From contig JAUYRP010000034.1 in assembly GCA_030696695.1 (NCBI GenBank), positions 620,001 through 684,000 of the forward strand: a stretch of DNA of 64,000 nt, given 5' to 3'. Below the pieces are notes generated by a model. It was given only the letters and a program-made list of their open reading frames with translations. It ran no database searches and had not been told where the DNA came from. Made by a program: the position numbers and the translations under genes. Positions 17,117-25,907 of the stretch are shown in pieces. Within the stretch, counting starts at the first letter, position 1, and the number at the start of each line of letters is the position of its first letter. This stretch comes from Methylophilus sp. Its GTDB lineage: Bacteria; Pseudomonadota; Gammaproteobacteria; Burkholderiales; Methylophilaceae.

Positions 17117-17646
17117 TCGCTGTGCTGATGCTGGCTTTACTTGGCATGACGGTGACTGCCACCCGTGTGTACCAGCATCATCAATATAACCAAATGTTGA
17201 ACACGCCCGCGCAAAGTGCGCAGAAAACAGCCCCCTATTTGATGATGAATGCCTGGAAATTAAGCCAAACACTGGCCTATGAGCAGAAGGCATTAGATTT
17301 ATATAGCCAAGTATTGATTAGTACACAACCAGACCTCAAGAAGAGGGCGTATTACAACAGTGCCAATATTCGCTTAAAGCAGGCATTGCGACTGTTAGAT
17401 ACACAAGGCTATGGGGCATGGGATCAAGTGACTCCGTTGCTTGCACTTGCTAAAGACGGATATAGAAATGCGCTCAGCCTAGACCCCCATTGGCTAGAGG
17501 CAAAGTACAACATGGAATTGGCGTTGAGGCTTGCGCCAGATATTAAATCGTCACAACGTAAAAGCAAGCAAGACGAAGAAGAGCCCGAAGGCTTGCCACA
17601 AAAAGGGTGGCCGAGTATTCCAGGCTTTCCAAGAGGCATGCCTTGA
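17089..17646 (+). CDS. mxaK: MxaK, membrane-anchored TPR-like assembly protein
   Basis: The 185-residue protein starts at ATG 17089 with ACGGAGG before it, inside the mxaC reading frame; 17023 is too early. It has one N-terminal membrane anchor (IIAVLMLALLGMTVTA) and a helical TPR-like part (YYNSANIRLKQALRLLD; DGYRNALSLDPHWLEAKYNMELALRL). The tail is Glu/Lys-rich and ends PSIPGFPRGMP. MxaK is required in Methylobacterium for calcium-dependent assembly; the biochemical role is not known. Confidence 0.87.
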   Translation: MAHQYNWKIIAVLMLALLGMTVTATRVYQHHQYNQMLNTPAQSAQKTAPYLMMNAWKLSQTLAYEQKALDLYSQVLISTQPDLKKRAYYNSANIRLKQALRLLDTQGYGAWDQVTPLLALAKDGYRNALSLDPHWLEAKYNMELALRLAPDIKSSQRKSKQDEEEPEGLPQKGWPSIPGFPRGMP

Positions 17647-18665
17647 GCTTCAACCATCTAAAAGCATCCTTACGTGATTACCGTGGAATATTGCTGCTGG
17701 CAATATTGGCCATGTTGCTTATCACCATGTTTAAGCCGACGGTGCGCTTGCCATCACCAGTGCAGCGTTGGTTGATCGTGGTGGATATTACGCAAAGTAT
17801 GAACGTGAGTGATTATTGGGTGGAGCAAAAATCAGTCAGCCGATTAGCGTTCTCTAAACGCGCCATCAGGCAAGCGCTGAGCCATTTGCCATGCGGTTCA
17901 GAAGTGGCGCTAGGGGTGTTTACCGAGCGTTCAGTCGTCACATTATTAAAGCCTTTGGAAGTGTGTGAACACTTTAATGCCTTGGATGAAACGGTTGCCC
18001 AACTAGACTGGCGCATGGCATGGGCAGCAGATTCTTTTGTGGCGCATGGGCTGTACGATGCGATTAACAAGGTAAAAAAAATCAATCAACACCTTAGGTT
18101 GGCATTTATTACCGACGGTCATCAAGCGCCTCCTTTGAGTGAAGGCAATACTCCGCAGTTTGAAGGTAAGGCGGGGCAGGTATTTGGCACCATCTTAGGT
18201 GTGGGCGGAAGCAAACCTACCCCTATCCCTAAGTTAGATGAAAAAAATAACGTGACGGGGTATTGGGATAAAGAAGAAGTGATGCGGTTTGCCACTTTTG
18301 GTGTTAACCGAAAAACTCAGTCGGTATTAGAGATGGAAGAAGGCTACCACGGTCGAAATGCACCACACGGCAACAATCCCGCAGAAGCTGAAGAAGCCCA
18401 TTTATCTGCACTGGATGCAACGCACCTAGCCGCCTTAGCGAATCAGACAGGCTTGGCGTACAGCACATTGCATCAGCTAGACACGCTGTCAGCCAAACTC
18501 AATGCATCGCAATTTGCGACATGGCAGCCTTCTACTATTGATTTGCGGCCTTGGCTGGCCATCATTTGTTTCATCATGACACTGCTCTATTTAATTCCAC
18601 AGCGGATATTTAGGCATGTCGGTCGTTTGGTTTTATTGAGGAGAAAAAATGAAGTATCTAATTAG
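17643..18665 (+). CDS. mxaL: MxaL, VWA-domain membrane protein (TTG start)
   Basis: I place the start at TTG 17643: it overlaps the mxaK stop as TTGA and has AAGAGG 7 bases upstream, whereas 17607 lies deep in mxaK. The 340-residue protein has a membrane segment (GILLLAILAMLLITMF), a VWA domain with the MIDAS-like DITQS and LAFITDGHQAP, a Gly/His-rich loop (EEGYHGRNAPHGNN) and a C-terminal transmembrane helix. It works with MxaR, S, A, C and K. Its end overlaps mxaD by 17 bases. Confidence 0.88.
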   Translation: MSFNHLKASLRDYRGILLLAILAMLLITMFKPTVRLPSPVQRWLIVVDITQSMNVSDYWVEQKSVSRLAFSKRAIRQALSHLPCGSEVALGVFTERSVVTLLKPLEVCEHFNALDETVAQLDWRMAWAADSFVAHGLYDAINKVKKINQHLRLAFITDGHQAPPLSEGNTPQFEGKAGQVFGTILGVGGSKPTPIPKLDEKNNVTGYWDKEEVMRFATFGVNRKTQSVLEMEEGYHGRNAPHGNNPAEAEEAHLSALDATHLAALANQTGLAYSTLHQLDTLSAKLNASQFATWQPSTIDLRPWLAIICFIMTLLYLIPQRIFRHVGRLVLLRRKNEVSN

Positions 18666-19158
18666 CGTGTTATCTATTGTTTCCACCACTGCATTAGCGC
18701 ATGGCCCCACCCCGCAAAAAACGGATGAGTCAGTATTGGTCAATTTGGCGCCTGAGTTGGTATGGAAAAAGTTGAGTGAGCCTTGTGCCATTCAACAATG
18801 GCACCCATCCGTCACAGCATGCGAATCTACTGAGCAAAATAAGCGTGTGCTCACCCTTAAAACTGGAGGTAAGGTGTATGAGGAATTTGATGAGGTGCTG
18901 GCGAGTGAAATGAAAATTTCGTATCGACTCGGTACAAATAGCGATACGAAAGCTTTGCCAGTCAGCTCGCTCAATGGTCGCATCAGCATTAAGCCAGAGG
19001 GTGCTGGTTCACGTGTGTCTTGGATGGCGCGTTACTACCGTGTGGATACCACCAATGAACCACCTAAGGGGATGGATGATGAGTCTGCACGCAATGCTGT
19101 GAATGATTATGTGAAACAAGGCCTTGCAAACTTAGAGGCAAATCCATCAAAAAAGTAA
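18649..19158 (+). CDS. mxaD: MxaD, exported SRPBCC-fold protein
   Basis: The 169-residue protein starts after TGAGGAG. It has a short signal peptide (ending ALAHG) and a START/Bet v1-like SRPBCC domain with CAIQQWHPSV and VSWMARYY. MxaD has been reported in Methylobacterium to help the interaction between methanol dehydrogenase and cytochrome cL. Two further homologues lie in the xox cluster (35744 and 36340), both with the same QWHP motif. Confidence 0.9.
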   Translation: MKYLISVLSIVSTTALAHGPTPQKTDESVLVNLAPELVWKKLSEPCAIQQWHPSVTACESTEQNKRVLTLKTGGKVYEEFDEVLASEMKISYRLGTNSDTKALPVSSLNGRISIKPEGAGSRVSWMARYYRVDTTNEPPKGMDDESARNAVNDYVKQGLANLEANPSKK

Positions 19159-19163
19159 GCAAC

Positions 19164-19239
19164 GCTAACTCGGCGAGTGTCACGCGTAAGCCCGCACAGT
19201 GGTGGGGCAGGTTCGTGAACCTATTTAAATAGAGTTAGC
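19164..19239 (+). promoter_or_regulatory. structured leader before the ABC transporter genes
   Basis: GCTAACTC at 19164-19171 is complementary to GAGTTAGC at 19232-19239, enclosing a perfect hairpin AGGTTC-GT-GAACCT (19209-19222). Between mxaD and the ABC ATPase, this could be an mRNA leader or processing element. No known riboswitch class is recognised. Confidence 0.3.
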
Positions 19240-19324
19240 AGAGAGACACGTGTTTGCAATCAAGGCTGTGACGCCAAACGTTAAATACGCGTTGCGTCTC
19301 ATGTCTTACATGAAGAAAAGTCGT

Positions 19325-20248
19325 ATGGTGAACAATATTACTGTAGAAGTGAAGGCAGTCTCGCGCGTTTACCAAGCGCGTAAAGTAGTTAATGCGCTGA
19401 GCCTGAAACTTGAGCAAGGGAGGTTGCTGGGTTTGCTAGGGGCCAATGGTGCTGGCAAAACCACTACCATGAAAATGATGGCTGGGCATTTAATGCCGAC
19501 CACAGGGGCTATTCATATTTGCGGTATTAATATCACACAAAAACCCACCGAAGCCAAAGCCCTGATAGGTTACTTGCCTGAACATCGTCCACTGTATAAA
19601 GAACTCACCGTGGATGAGTATTTAGAGATTGCCGCGCGGTTTCACAAACTGTCGTCACGCCGTATCAAGCAATCCATTGCCTATGTGAAAGAACGTTGTG
19701 GCTTAACAGATGTGGGTAAGCGCGTGATAGAGCAATTATCCAATGGCTACCAGCAGCGCGTGGGTATTGCCCAAGCGATTATTCACGCACCGATGGTGGT
19801 GATATTGGATGAGCCAACGGTGGGTTTAGACCCGATTCAAATCAGGCAGGTGAGAAGTTTAATGCGTGAAATTGCACAAGACGCCAGTGTGATTTTTTCT
19901 ACCCACTTATTGCCGGAAGTGGAAATGATTTGTGACGATGTACATATTCTTGATCAAGGCCATACTGTTTATCAGGCGGATATCCATACCTTGCAACACC
20001 ACATGCAAACACGTTCACTGGTCGCTGCATTTAAACGACCAACCAATCTCCAAGCCCTTTACCAGTTGCCCAATGTGCTTGGCATGTATCATCAAAATGA
20101 ACATACGGTGGTGGTTCAGTATCAACACGCTTCACCCGCAGAAGCGCTGGTGACGATGGCTGTGCAACAGGACTGGGGTTTGTATTTGTTGAATGAGCAG
20201 CAGTCAACGTTAGAAGATGTATTTATTCAATTAGCGCAGCCGTCTTAA
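19325..20248 (+). CDS. ABC transporter ATP-binding protein, GldA-like
   Basis: From ATG 19325 the protein has 307 residues: Walker A GANGAGKTT, Q-loop, signature LSNGYQQRV, Walker B MVVILDEPTVGLDP and His-switch STHLL, then a ~90-residue C-terminal extension. A GTG at 19250 would add 25 residues unlike the family. With the two following genes it forms the three-part set ATPase, ABC-2 permease and periplasmic GldG-like protein known as Gld-type. It follows mxaD, so it may belong to the same transcript and help exported MDH assembly; the substrate is unknown. Confidence 0.88.
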   Translation: MVNNITVEVKAVSRVYQARKVVNALSLKLEQGRLLGLLGANGAGKTTTMKMMAGHLMPTTGAIHICGINITQKPTEAKALIGYLPEHRPLYKELTVDEYLEIAARFHKLSSRRIKQSIAYVKERCGLTDVGKRVIEQLSNGYQQRVGIAQAIIHAPMVVILDEPTVGLDPIQIRQVRSLMREIAQDASVIFSTHLLPEVEMICDDVHILDQGHTVYQADIHTLQHHMQTRSLVAAFKRPTNLQALYQLPNVLGMYHQNEHTVVVQYQHASPAEALVTMAVQQDWGLYLLNEQQSTLEDVFIQLAQPS

Positions 20249-20257
20249 GAGGTGTTC

Positions 20258-21004
20258 ATGTTGTTTCAAGTAATTAGAAAAGAAATCAAGCTGCTGTTTG
20301 CGAGCTATATTGGCTGGGGCATGCTGGCGATGTTTGCACTGGTGATGGGGGTGCTCTACACGCAATCACTCAGCGAATACATGCAAGTGATGCTAGGGCA
20401 TGTGCCGACAGTAGAACAAATTGGCCTGACAAAATACATAGGCGCCAATCTATTTGGCAGTGCCTCATTAATAATGCTGGTGTTTATCCCGCTACTTTCC
20501 ATGCGTTTGTTGGCAGAGGAGCAAAAAAATCTCACCATGGCGTTTATGTTGAGTGCACCTATCTCGCTGGGTGAGATTGTGCTGGGCAAGTTTTTAAGTT
20601 TGATCGGTTTTTTGATGCTGATGTTGGTCTATTTGGTGTTGATTATATGCATTCTCAATCTATGGACAGACATGGATTTTGGCTATATTTTCGCTAATGT
20701 ATTGGGCCTTGCTTTATTAGTGAGTAGCTTTTCTGCCATCAGTTTGTTTATTTCCAGCTTAACGCGCCAACCCATATTGGCCGCTACACTGTCATTTTTG
20801 GTATTGATTCTATTTTTATTCTTAGATCAATTATTTGAGCAGCAGACCAATACAATCTGGGCATCTTTATCGATGATGCAGCGCTACAAATCTTTTGCAG
20901 TAGGCTTGTTGAATACAGCGGATATTGCGTTCTATCTACTGGTGTCTGGGGCTTTTATTTTTTTCACCATTCGTACACTAGAACACCAACGAGTGTACGG
21001 TTAA
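20258..21004 (+). CDS. ABC-2 type permease, GldF-like
   Basis: The 248-residue protein has six hydrophobic segments typical of ABC-2 permeases (IGWGMLAMFALVMGVLY, LIMLVFIPLLSMRLLAEE, FLMLMLVYLVLIICIL, IFANVLGLALLVSSF, ATLSFLVLILFLFLD, IAFYLLVSGAFIFF). The motif RLLAEEQKNLTMAFMLSAPIS is the usual cytoplasmic loop after TM2 (quoted here as RLLAEEQ and FMLSAPIS in essence). The start ATG 20258 has AGAGG 6 bases before it; GTG 20252 is the alternative. It lies 9 bp behind the ATPase gene. Confidence 0.87.
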   Translation: MLFQVIRKEIKLLFASYIGWGMLAMFALVMGVLYTQSLSEYMQVMLGHVPTVEQIGLTKYIGANLFGSASLIMLVFIPLLSMRLLAEEQKNLTMAFMLSAPISLGEIVLGKFLSLIGFLMLMLVYLVLIICILNLWTDMDFGYIFANVLGLALLVSSFSAISLFISSLTRQPILAATLSFLVLILFLFLDQLFEQQTNTIWASLSMMQRYKSFAVGLLNTADIAFYLLVSGAFIFFTIRTLEHQRVYG

Positions 21005-21033
21005 TTGTCAGTCAACATCCATAAGGTCTAGGT

Positions 21034-22389
21034 ATGAAGTTAAATCAACAAAGCATGATGGGCTGGGTCATGCATACCAAATTGTTTCTGGTGATGATGC
21101 TATGTCTGTGTCTATTGTTAGGCTATGTGGCCAACCAGTATTTTTGGCGGGTAGATTTAACACAAAACAGTCGTAATAGCTTGTCTCAGGCGAGCGTTGA
21201 GTTGCTAGCGCGCATGCCAAGTACCATCCAAGTGACGGTATTTGCCTCTAAAGATGATGTGACCAATGGTGACAAGTTTCGCCAAAGTATGTTGGATTTT
21301 ATGGCGCGCTATCAACGCGTTAAGCCTAACATCACATTGCGAATATTGAGTGCGCAGGAAACCCCCACCTTAGCGCGAGAAGAAAACATCACCGTGGATG
21401 GTGAGATGGTGGTGAACTACCAACAACAATCTATGCATATTGTTCCACCGCTCAATGAGGAAAGATTTACCAATCTGCTTCTAAGATTATCGCGTTCAGA
21501 AAGCCGCTACGTTGGCGTATTGCCAAGCCTTACACAGGTTGACCAGCATAGTAACGAAGGACGAGGCTTGTTGATTAAAACGCTCAATCGCCAAGGGTAT
21601 ACCGTAAAAAAAATCGCTGACAACGAGAGGCTTTTGAGTGCAGCCAATCTTGGTACTCTGATTCTCGACGCATCCATGGCATTAGATAACAATGAAACTG
21701 CATTCGTACAACAACACGTTGCGCGTGGCGGTAATCTGTTGTGGCTGGTCGATCATCAAAGTGCTGACAATCTTGCAGTACTCACTGAACAGTTAGGGCT
21801 TAAAGTCTCAGGCAGCATCATCAAGCAACAGGCTTCAGTCACAGAGGATGGTGCGCATAGCCAAGTGTATGCAAACTATTATGCGCAGCATGCGATTACC
21901 CAACAGTTTTCAATGAAAACAGTATTTAGTGCAGCGCATGAACTCACAGGCAAACCGCCGTTGCAACAAGGCTGGAAAGTAACGCCTTTGGTATTGGTTG
22001 CATCTGCCCACGCTGATGCATCACAGCAAGCTTTTCATAAGACAAGTGTGTCAGAGCCAGTAATCGTGCCTCATCAAGTTGTGTTGGCCTACGAGCGTCA
22101 AGTCAAAGAAAAAATGCAACGCATTGTGGTGATCGGCGATACGCGGTTCTTAGATCAGCCGTCTTTGAATCACGTAGCCAACAAACAGTTGGTGGCCAAT
22201 ATCATGCAGTGGTTAACGTTTGATGCCATCAAGTTGACGATTAAACCCAAGCGCCTTAACGATGTGAATATGATTGTGCCCGAACAATCTATTCTGCCAA
22301 AACTCGTCGGATACACAGTGCAATATCTCATTCCAGCAGTGCTGATGTTTTTAACATTCTATGTATTACATAGACGCAGAAAGTCTTAA
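21034..22389 (+). CDS. GldG-like ABC transporter auxiliary protein
   Basis: The 451-residue protein has an N-terminal transmembrane helix (LVMMLCLCLLLGYVANQYF), a large periplasmic region beginning VDLTQNSRNSLSQASVELL, typical of GldG/DUF4350-type proteins, a segment DASMALDNNETAFVQQHVARGGNLLWLVD as in GldG (the run NLLWLVDHQ is the key part), and a C-terminal helix (QYLIPAVLMFLTFYVL). Proteins of this kind sit with GldA/GldF-like partners and are thought to form the exported part of the complex. Last gene before TCS2. Confidence 0.82.
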   Translation: MKLNQQSMMGWVMHTKLFLVMMLCLCLLLGYVANQYFWRVDLTQNSRNSLSQASVELLARMPSTIQVTVFASKDDVTNGDKFRQSMLDFMARYQRVKPNITLRILSAQETPTLAREENITVDGEMVVNYQQQSMHIVPPLNEERFTNLLLRLSRSESRYVGVLPSLTQVDQHSNEGRGLLIKTLNRQGYTVKKIADNERLLSAANLGTLILDASMALDNNETAFVQQHVARGGNLLWLVDHQSADNLAVLTEQLGLKVSGSIIKQQASVTEDGAHSQVYANYYAQHAITQQFSMKTVFSAAHELTGKPPLQQGWKVTPLVLVASAHADASQQAFHKTSVSEPVIVPHQVVLAYERQVKEKMQRIVVIGDTRFLDQPSLNHVANKQLVANIMQWLTFDAIKLTIKPKRLNDVNMIVPEQSILPKLVGYTVQYLIPAVLMFLTFYVLHRRRKS

Positions 22390-22468
22390 TTCACTCACAA
22401 GTTAAGTGATTAAAACGCTGCACGAATACTCGTGGAAATTGACAATGCAGCAAGGGTGTAGGCTTGTG

Positions 22469-22509
22469 GCAGTGAATAACTCGGGAATTTTTCCCAAGGC
22501 CTTCACTGC
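22469..22509. promoter_or_regulatory. nested 41-bp dyad with perfect GGGAA-TTT-TTCCC core
   Basis: The core 22483-22495 is the best copy of the locus-wide motif. Outer arms GCAGTGAA (22469-22476) and TTCACTGC (22502-22509) share exactly the same centre of symmetry (22489), six bases from each core arm. It lies 42 bp before the hk2 start, so it probably controls TCS2. Confidence 0.6.
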
Positions 22510-22550
22510 AAGTAACTATAATATGTCTATGTCTATTTGAATGTGTCTCC

Positions 22551-23918
22551 ATGAGTCTCCAGCTAAAACTAAATTTAATGATTACTGGCTTATTGCTGTC
22601 GTTATTGGCGCTCAGCTTTTATTCCATTACCCATAATGCTAGGGAAGATGTTCGTGCGGAAATTGAATCTACTTCTAATTTAGTGCTCCATCTTTTGGAT
22701 GCAGAAATTATTCATTACAGCTCGGATTTTGGCTGGTTAAATCGTGGTTCAGATGGCCCTGCAACCATTTTTAGATTGAAGAGCTTGGGCAATATTCGCC
22801 ACCTGAGAATTGATTTTTATGACGTCAATGGTCGGTTGCGCGAAACAAACAAAAGTGTCATTGCGGATAGTGAGATTAGCCATCCACCACAATGGTTTGT
22901 CAGTGCAATGGACTTATCTAAACTGGCCGTTGCAGAAACACGAAAAAACATTATTTTAAATGGTCGTTTCCTGGGCGAGCTTGTCATTACGCCTGATCCA
23001 AGCTATGAAATTGCAGAGGTCTGGGAGGACACGATAGGGTTGCTGACCTTAGTGGCTATTTTCTTTGTACTGATGAATCTGTTTGCTTACTTTGCTGTGA
23101 AATATACCTTCACACCTGTTAAACAAATTATTTCGGCGTTAACGAATATTGAAAAAGGGAACTTTGAAAGCCGATTGCCGGAGTTTAAGCAAGTGGAGCT
23201 AAAGGAAATTGGCGCTAAATTTAACTTGATGGCGCATAACCTCCAACAAAGTACAGAAAATAATCATCGCTTGACGCAGCAGATTATTAATTTGCAAGAA
23301 GATGAGCGTAAGCGATTGGCACAAGATATCCACGATGAAATTGGCCAATATTTAACAGCGATTCATGTCGATGCCAGTGCAATCGCTGCCGCTAAAAAAT
23401 TAGCCAGTGCCAAAGAGAGTGCCATAGCGATAGGCGCAGTCACCAGACAAATGATGTATACCATTCATGATTTGCTGCAAAGGTTGCGCCCACGCGTACT
23501 TGATGAGCTGGGTCTAAGTTTGGCGCTTGCTGAACTGGCACATCATTGGCGAGAACGTAACAGCAATACCATTCTTATTCATAACATCGCCAATAAACTG
23601 GGTGATGTAGATGAAACCTCTGCCGTCACAGCCTATAGGATTATGCAAGAGTGTTTAACCAATGTGAGTAAGCACGCAAATGCACGCAGGCTCAATATCG
23701 ACATCAAACACGATGAAAAAAACATCTATATGGAGATAGTCGATGACGGTAATGGTTTTGATGTGAACCAGCACACTAGAGGCTACGGACTGGCTGGCAT
23801 GCAAGAACGCGTGCAGGGGCTGCGTGGCAGTATGGTAGTCGAAAGCACTATCGGAAAAGGTACGAAAATCAAAGTGAGCTTGCCCAAGCAATCGCAATAC
23901 ATAGAGGATAAAGAATAG
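22551..23918 (+). CDS. NarX-type sensor histidine kinase, TCS2
   Basis: A 455-residue membrane kinase: transmembrane helix about residues 9-27, a periplasmic sensor region of about 135 residues (28-163), a second helix (IGLLTLVAIFFVLMNLFAYF in part), a HAMP domain (185-235), HisKA_3 with DIHDEIGQY (His261), and HATPase with VTAYRIMQECLTN, DDGNGF and GYGLAGMQER. It differs from HK1 and HK3 by having a real periplasmic domain and HAMP linker, so it is the best candidate in the window for sensing an outside signal such as a metal or methanol (inference). RR2 starts 2 bp behind. Confidence 0.93.
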   Translation: MSLQLKLNLMITGLLLSLLALSFYSITHNAREDVRAEIESTSNLVLHLLDAEIIHYSSDFGWLNRGSDGPATIFRLKSLGNIRHLRIDFYDVNGRLRETNKSVIADSEISHPPQWFVSAMDLSKLAVAETRKNIILNGRFLGELVITPDPSYEIAEVWEDTIGLLTLVAIFFVLMNLFAYFAVKYTFTPVKQIISALTNIEKGNFESRLPEFKQVELKEIGAKFNLMAHNLQQSTENNHRLTQQIINLQEDERKRLAQDIHDEIGQYLTAIHVDASAIAAAKKLASAKESAIAIGAVTRQMMYTIHDLLQRLRPRVLDELGLSLALAELAHHWRERNSNTILIHNIANKLGDVDETSAVTAYRIMQECLTNVSKHANARRLNIDIKHDEKNIYMEIVDDGNGFDVNQHTRGYGLAGMQERVQGLRGSMVVESTIGKGTKIKVSLPKQSQYIEDKE

Positions 23919-23920
23919 TC

Positions 23921-24562
23921 ATGGGACGCCTAAAAATATTGCTGGTAGATGATCACGCGGTAGTGCGGTCAGGGTTAAGAAGGTTGTTGGAAATGAACAA
24001 CAGCATGGATGTGGTCGCCGAAGCGGATTCTGGAGAGATAGCCTATCAACTCTATGGGGAAATGAACCCAGATATTGTCATCATGGATATTTCTATGCCA
24101 GGTATGGGGGGGATAGAGTCAGCGAAGCGCATATTGCAACGATATAGCCACGCAAAAATCATTATATTTTCGATGCATGAAGCGGTTTCATTTGCGTCGC
24201 AAGCCCTCAAAACGGGCGTGAAAGGGTTTGTCACCAAAAATGGAATGGCAGAAGATTTACTGCATGCGGTGCTCGACGTGTCTAAAGGAAAAACTTTTCT
24301 GAGTGCGGGCATTGCGCAAAAAATTGCATTACAAACGTTGATTGGTGATGACGACCCGATGCATCAACTCTCTACTAGAGAGTTTGAAGTATTTCGCTTG
24401 TTGGCGGAAGGCAGGCGCGTAGAAGAAGTGGCGGACATGCTCAAAATTAGTCAGAAAACAGTGGCCAACTACTACACCATCATTAAGCAAAAACTCGGAG
24501 TATCCAGCCCCGTAGAGATGGTGCGGCTGGCGATGAAACATGGCTTAATCATTGATAACTGA
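23921..24562 (+). CDS. NarL/FixJ-type response regulator, TCS2
   Basis: This 213-residue protein has a receiver domain (acidic pair at 10-11, phospho-Asp56 in VIMDISMPGMGG, Lys in GFVTKN) and a LuxR-type HTH with LSTREFEVF and recognition region QKTVANYYTIIKQKL. It is the cognate partner of HK2. Its HTH shares the KTVAN core with RR1 and RR3, which suggests that the three regulators may recognise overlapping DNA sites. A transcript from the nested dyad would carry hk2, rr2 and probably the Sel1 gene. Confidence 0.93.
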   Translation: MGRLKILLVDDHAVVRSGLRRLLEMNNSMDVVAEADSGEIAYQLYGEMNPDIVIMDISMPGMGGIESAKRILQRYSHAKIIIFSMHEAVSFASQALKTGVKGFVTKNGMAEDLLHAVLDVSKGKTFLSAGIAQKIALQTLIGDDDPMHQLSTREFEVFRLLAEGRRVEEVADMLKISQKTVANYYTIIKQKLGVSSPVEMVRLAMKHGLIIDN

Positions 24563-24603
24563 TCAATCAATACCAATAAAAAATACCATTAAAAAGGATA
24601 AGT

Positions 24604-25419
24604 ATGAAAAAAGTGATGTACGTAATCGCAATGGTGTATTCGATGGCGGCTAGCATGCCGTGCGTAGCAGGATTTGATGAAGGCAAAGCGGCATTTATGG
24701 CAAAAGATTTTGCCAAAGCTTACAAAGAATTTGAGCCGCTAGCCAACAAGGGCGACGTTAAATCACAACACTTGCTAGGCATGATGTACGACGAAGGGCA
24801 AGGGGTGCCACAAAATTACACTAAGGCCGCCGAATGGTATATGAAGGCCGCAAAGTTAGGGCATCAAGACTCGCAATATAATCTTGGCGTGATGTACGCC
24901 CAAGGACAAGGCGTGTTGCAGGATGATGCGAAATCTGCGGACTGGTTTTTGAAAGCGGCACAGCAAGGTCATGTGCTGTCACAGTTTGCATTAGGGCGTT
25001 TGTATATTTTGGGTAGAGGTGTAAAGGCCGATGGCAAACTTGCCAACGATTGGTATAGAAAAGCCGCTGAGCAGCATCACTTCAAAGCGCAACTTGCCTT
25101 GGGTAAAAATTATTTGGATGGCAATGGCATAAAGAAGGATTTGCCATTGGCGGAGAAATGGATACGTCAATCCGCTGAGCAAGGGCACCATAAAGCCCAA
25201 TATGAATTGGGTTTGATGTATAAAGATGGCCTAGGCTTGAAAAAGGATGCAAAACTGTCTTACATGTGGCTAGAGCTGGCGGCTAGACAAGAACATCAAG
25301 GGGCCATACTGGCAAGAGATGCTTTAGCCAAAACCATGAAAGCCGAAGATATTGCGGCGGCAAAATTACAAGCATCCGCTTGGACACCCGTTATCTTGGA
25401 TAAAAAGCCAGCTACTTAG
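24604..25419 (+). CDS. exported Sel1-repeat protein
   Basis: The 271-residue protein starts behind AAAAGGATAAGT. It has a signal peptide ending CVAGF and six Sel1-like repeats, each of 36 residues (AKAYKEFEPLANKGDVKSQ, LLGMMYDEGQGVPQNYTKA, then similar units to about residue 235). Sel1 repeats form alpha-solenoids for protein contacts. It is 41 bp behind RR2 on the same strand, so it may be an exported partner in signal sensing for HK2; this is inference from position. Followed by a hairpin and a strong terminator. Confidence 0.85.
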   Translation: MKKVMYVIAMVYSMAASMPCVAGFDEGKAAFMAKDFAKAYKEFEPLANKGDVKSQHLLGMMYDEGQGVPQNYTKAAEWYMKAAKLGHQDSQYNLGVMYAQGQGVLQDDAKSADWFLKAAQQGHVLSQFALGRLYILGRGVKADGKLANDWYRKAAEQHHFKAQLALGKNYLDGNGIKKDLPLAEKWIRQSAEQGHHKAQYELGLMYKDGLGLKKDAKLSYMWLELAARQEHQGAILARDALAKTMKAEDIAAAKLQASAWTPVILDKKPAT

Positions 25420-25531
25420 ACGCAATAATGAATAACTAAATATGTAATAGGATACCTATCAAGTGAGGGTAGGTATTAAAGACAGTGCAGTACATAAAGA
25501 TAGTGCTTAAGAATAGCAACATCAAAAAAGT

Positions 25532-25566
25532 AAAAAGCCACGCAATGCAAGGTGCGTGGCTTTTTT
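25532..25566 (+). terminator. Rho-independent terminator behind the TCS2-Sel1 unit
   Basis: AAAAAGCCACGC and GCGTGGCTTTTT form a perfect 12-bp stem with a 10-base loop and a T-run. It closes the hk2-rr2-Sel1 transcript. Confidence 0.85.
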
Positions 25567-25675
25567 GCTTTTGCTAACCTAGACCAAATCAGCTAAGCCG
25601 TCATTTGGAGATAACGTGAGCTCATATTAAACAAACTAGCATGGCGCAGTAATGGGAGGACCTCATTAGATGAAT

Positions 25676-25688
25676 AGGATTATTTCCT
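25676..25688. promoter_or_regulatory. operator-like dyad AGGAT-TAT-TTCCT
   Basis: AGGA-N5-TCCT is symmetric and matches the locus-wide motif except for the outer G/C pair and one inner base. Upstream of the better site at 25812 before the TonB receptor. Confidence 0.35.
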
Positions 25689-25811
25689 GACTGTTAATTT
25701 AACTTTTGAAACACATGTGTTACAGCATTGCACCAGTCTTGTACTCTAATCAATCTATAAGCTCGTTTTTTGTTTTATTCCGGCGTATCCATTACAAATT
25801 CACGCGTATTT

Positions 25812-25824
25812 GGGATTTATTCCC
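25812..25824. promoter_or_regulatory. operator-like dyad GGGAT-TTA-TTCCC
   Basis: Extended symmetry TTGGGA-N5-TCCCAA (25810-25826) about 80 bp before the TonB-receptor start. One of five exact GGGA-N5-TCCC occurrences, all in or near this locus. Confidence 0.5.
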
Positions 25825-25907
25825 AATGCATTGAGTGAATTATTTATTCAATGAATTGAATCATCCCGCCCATAATTTCTAGAGTTTATGTGGAGAACAA
25901 GGGAGCG

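Larger units (their letters stand above)
25420..25907. other. 488-bp intergenic region between the Sel1 and TonB-receptor genes
   Basis: Contains, in order: a 7-bp-stem hairpin ATACCTA/TAGGTAT (25452-25476), the strong terminator at 25532-25566, two operator-like dyads (25676 and 25812), and the receptor ribosome site AAGGGAG. I see no gene in it. The length and the two dyads indicate a regulated promoter for the TonB receptor. Confidence 0.6.

Noticed and set aside
19250-19324. GTG 19250 as start of the ABC ATPase
   Set aside because: The 25 extra residues do not fit the family, whose N-terminus begins about where ATG 19325 does; kept only as an alternative.
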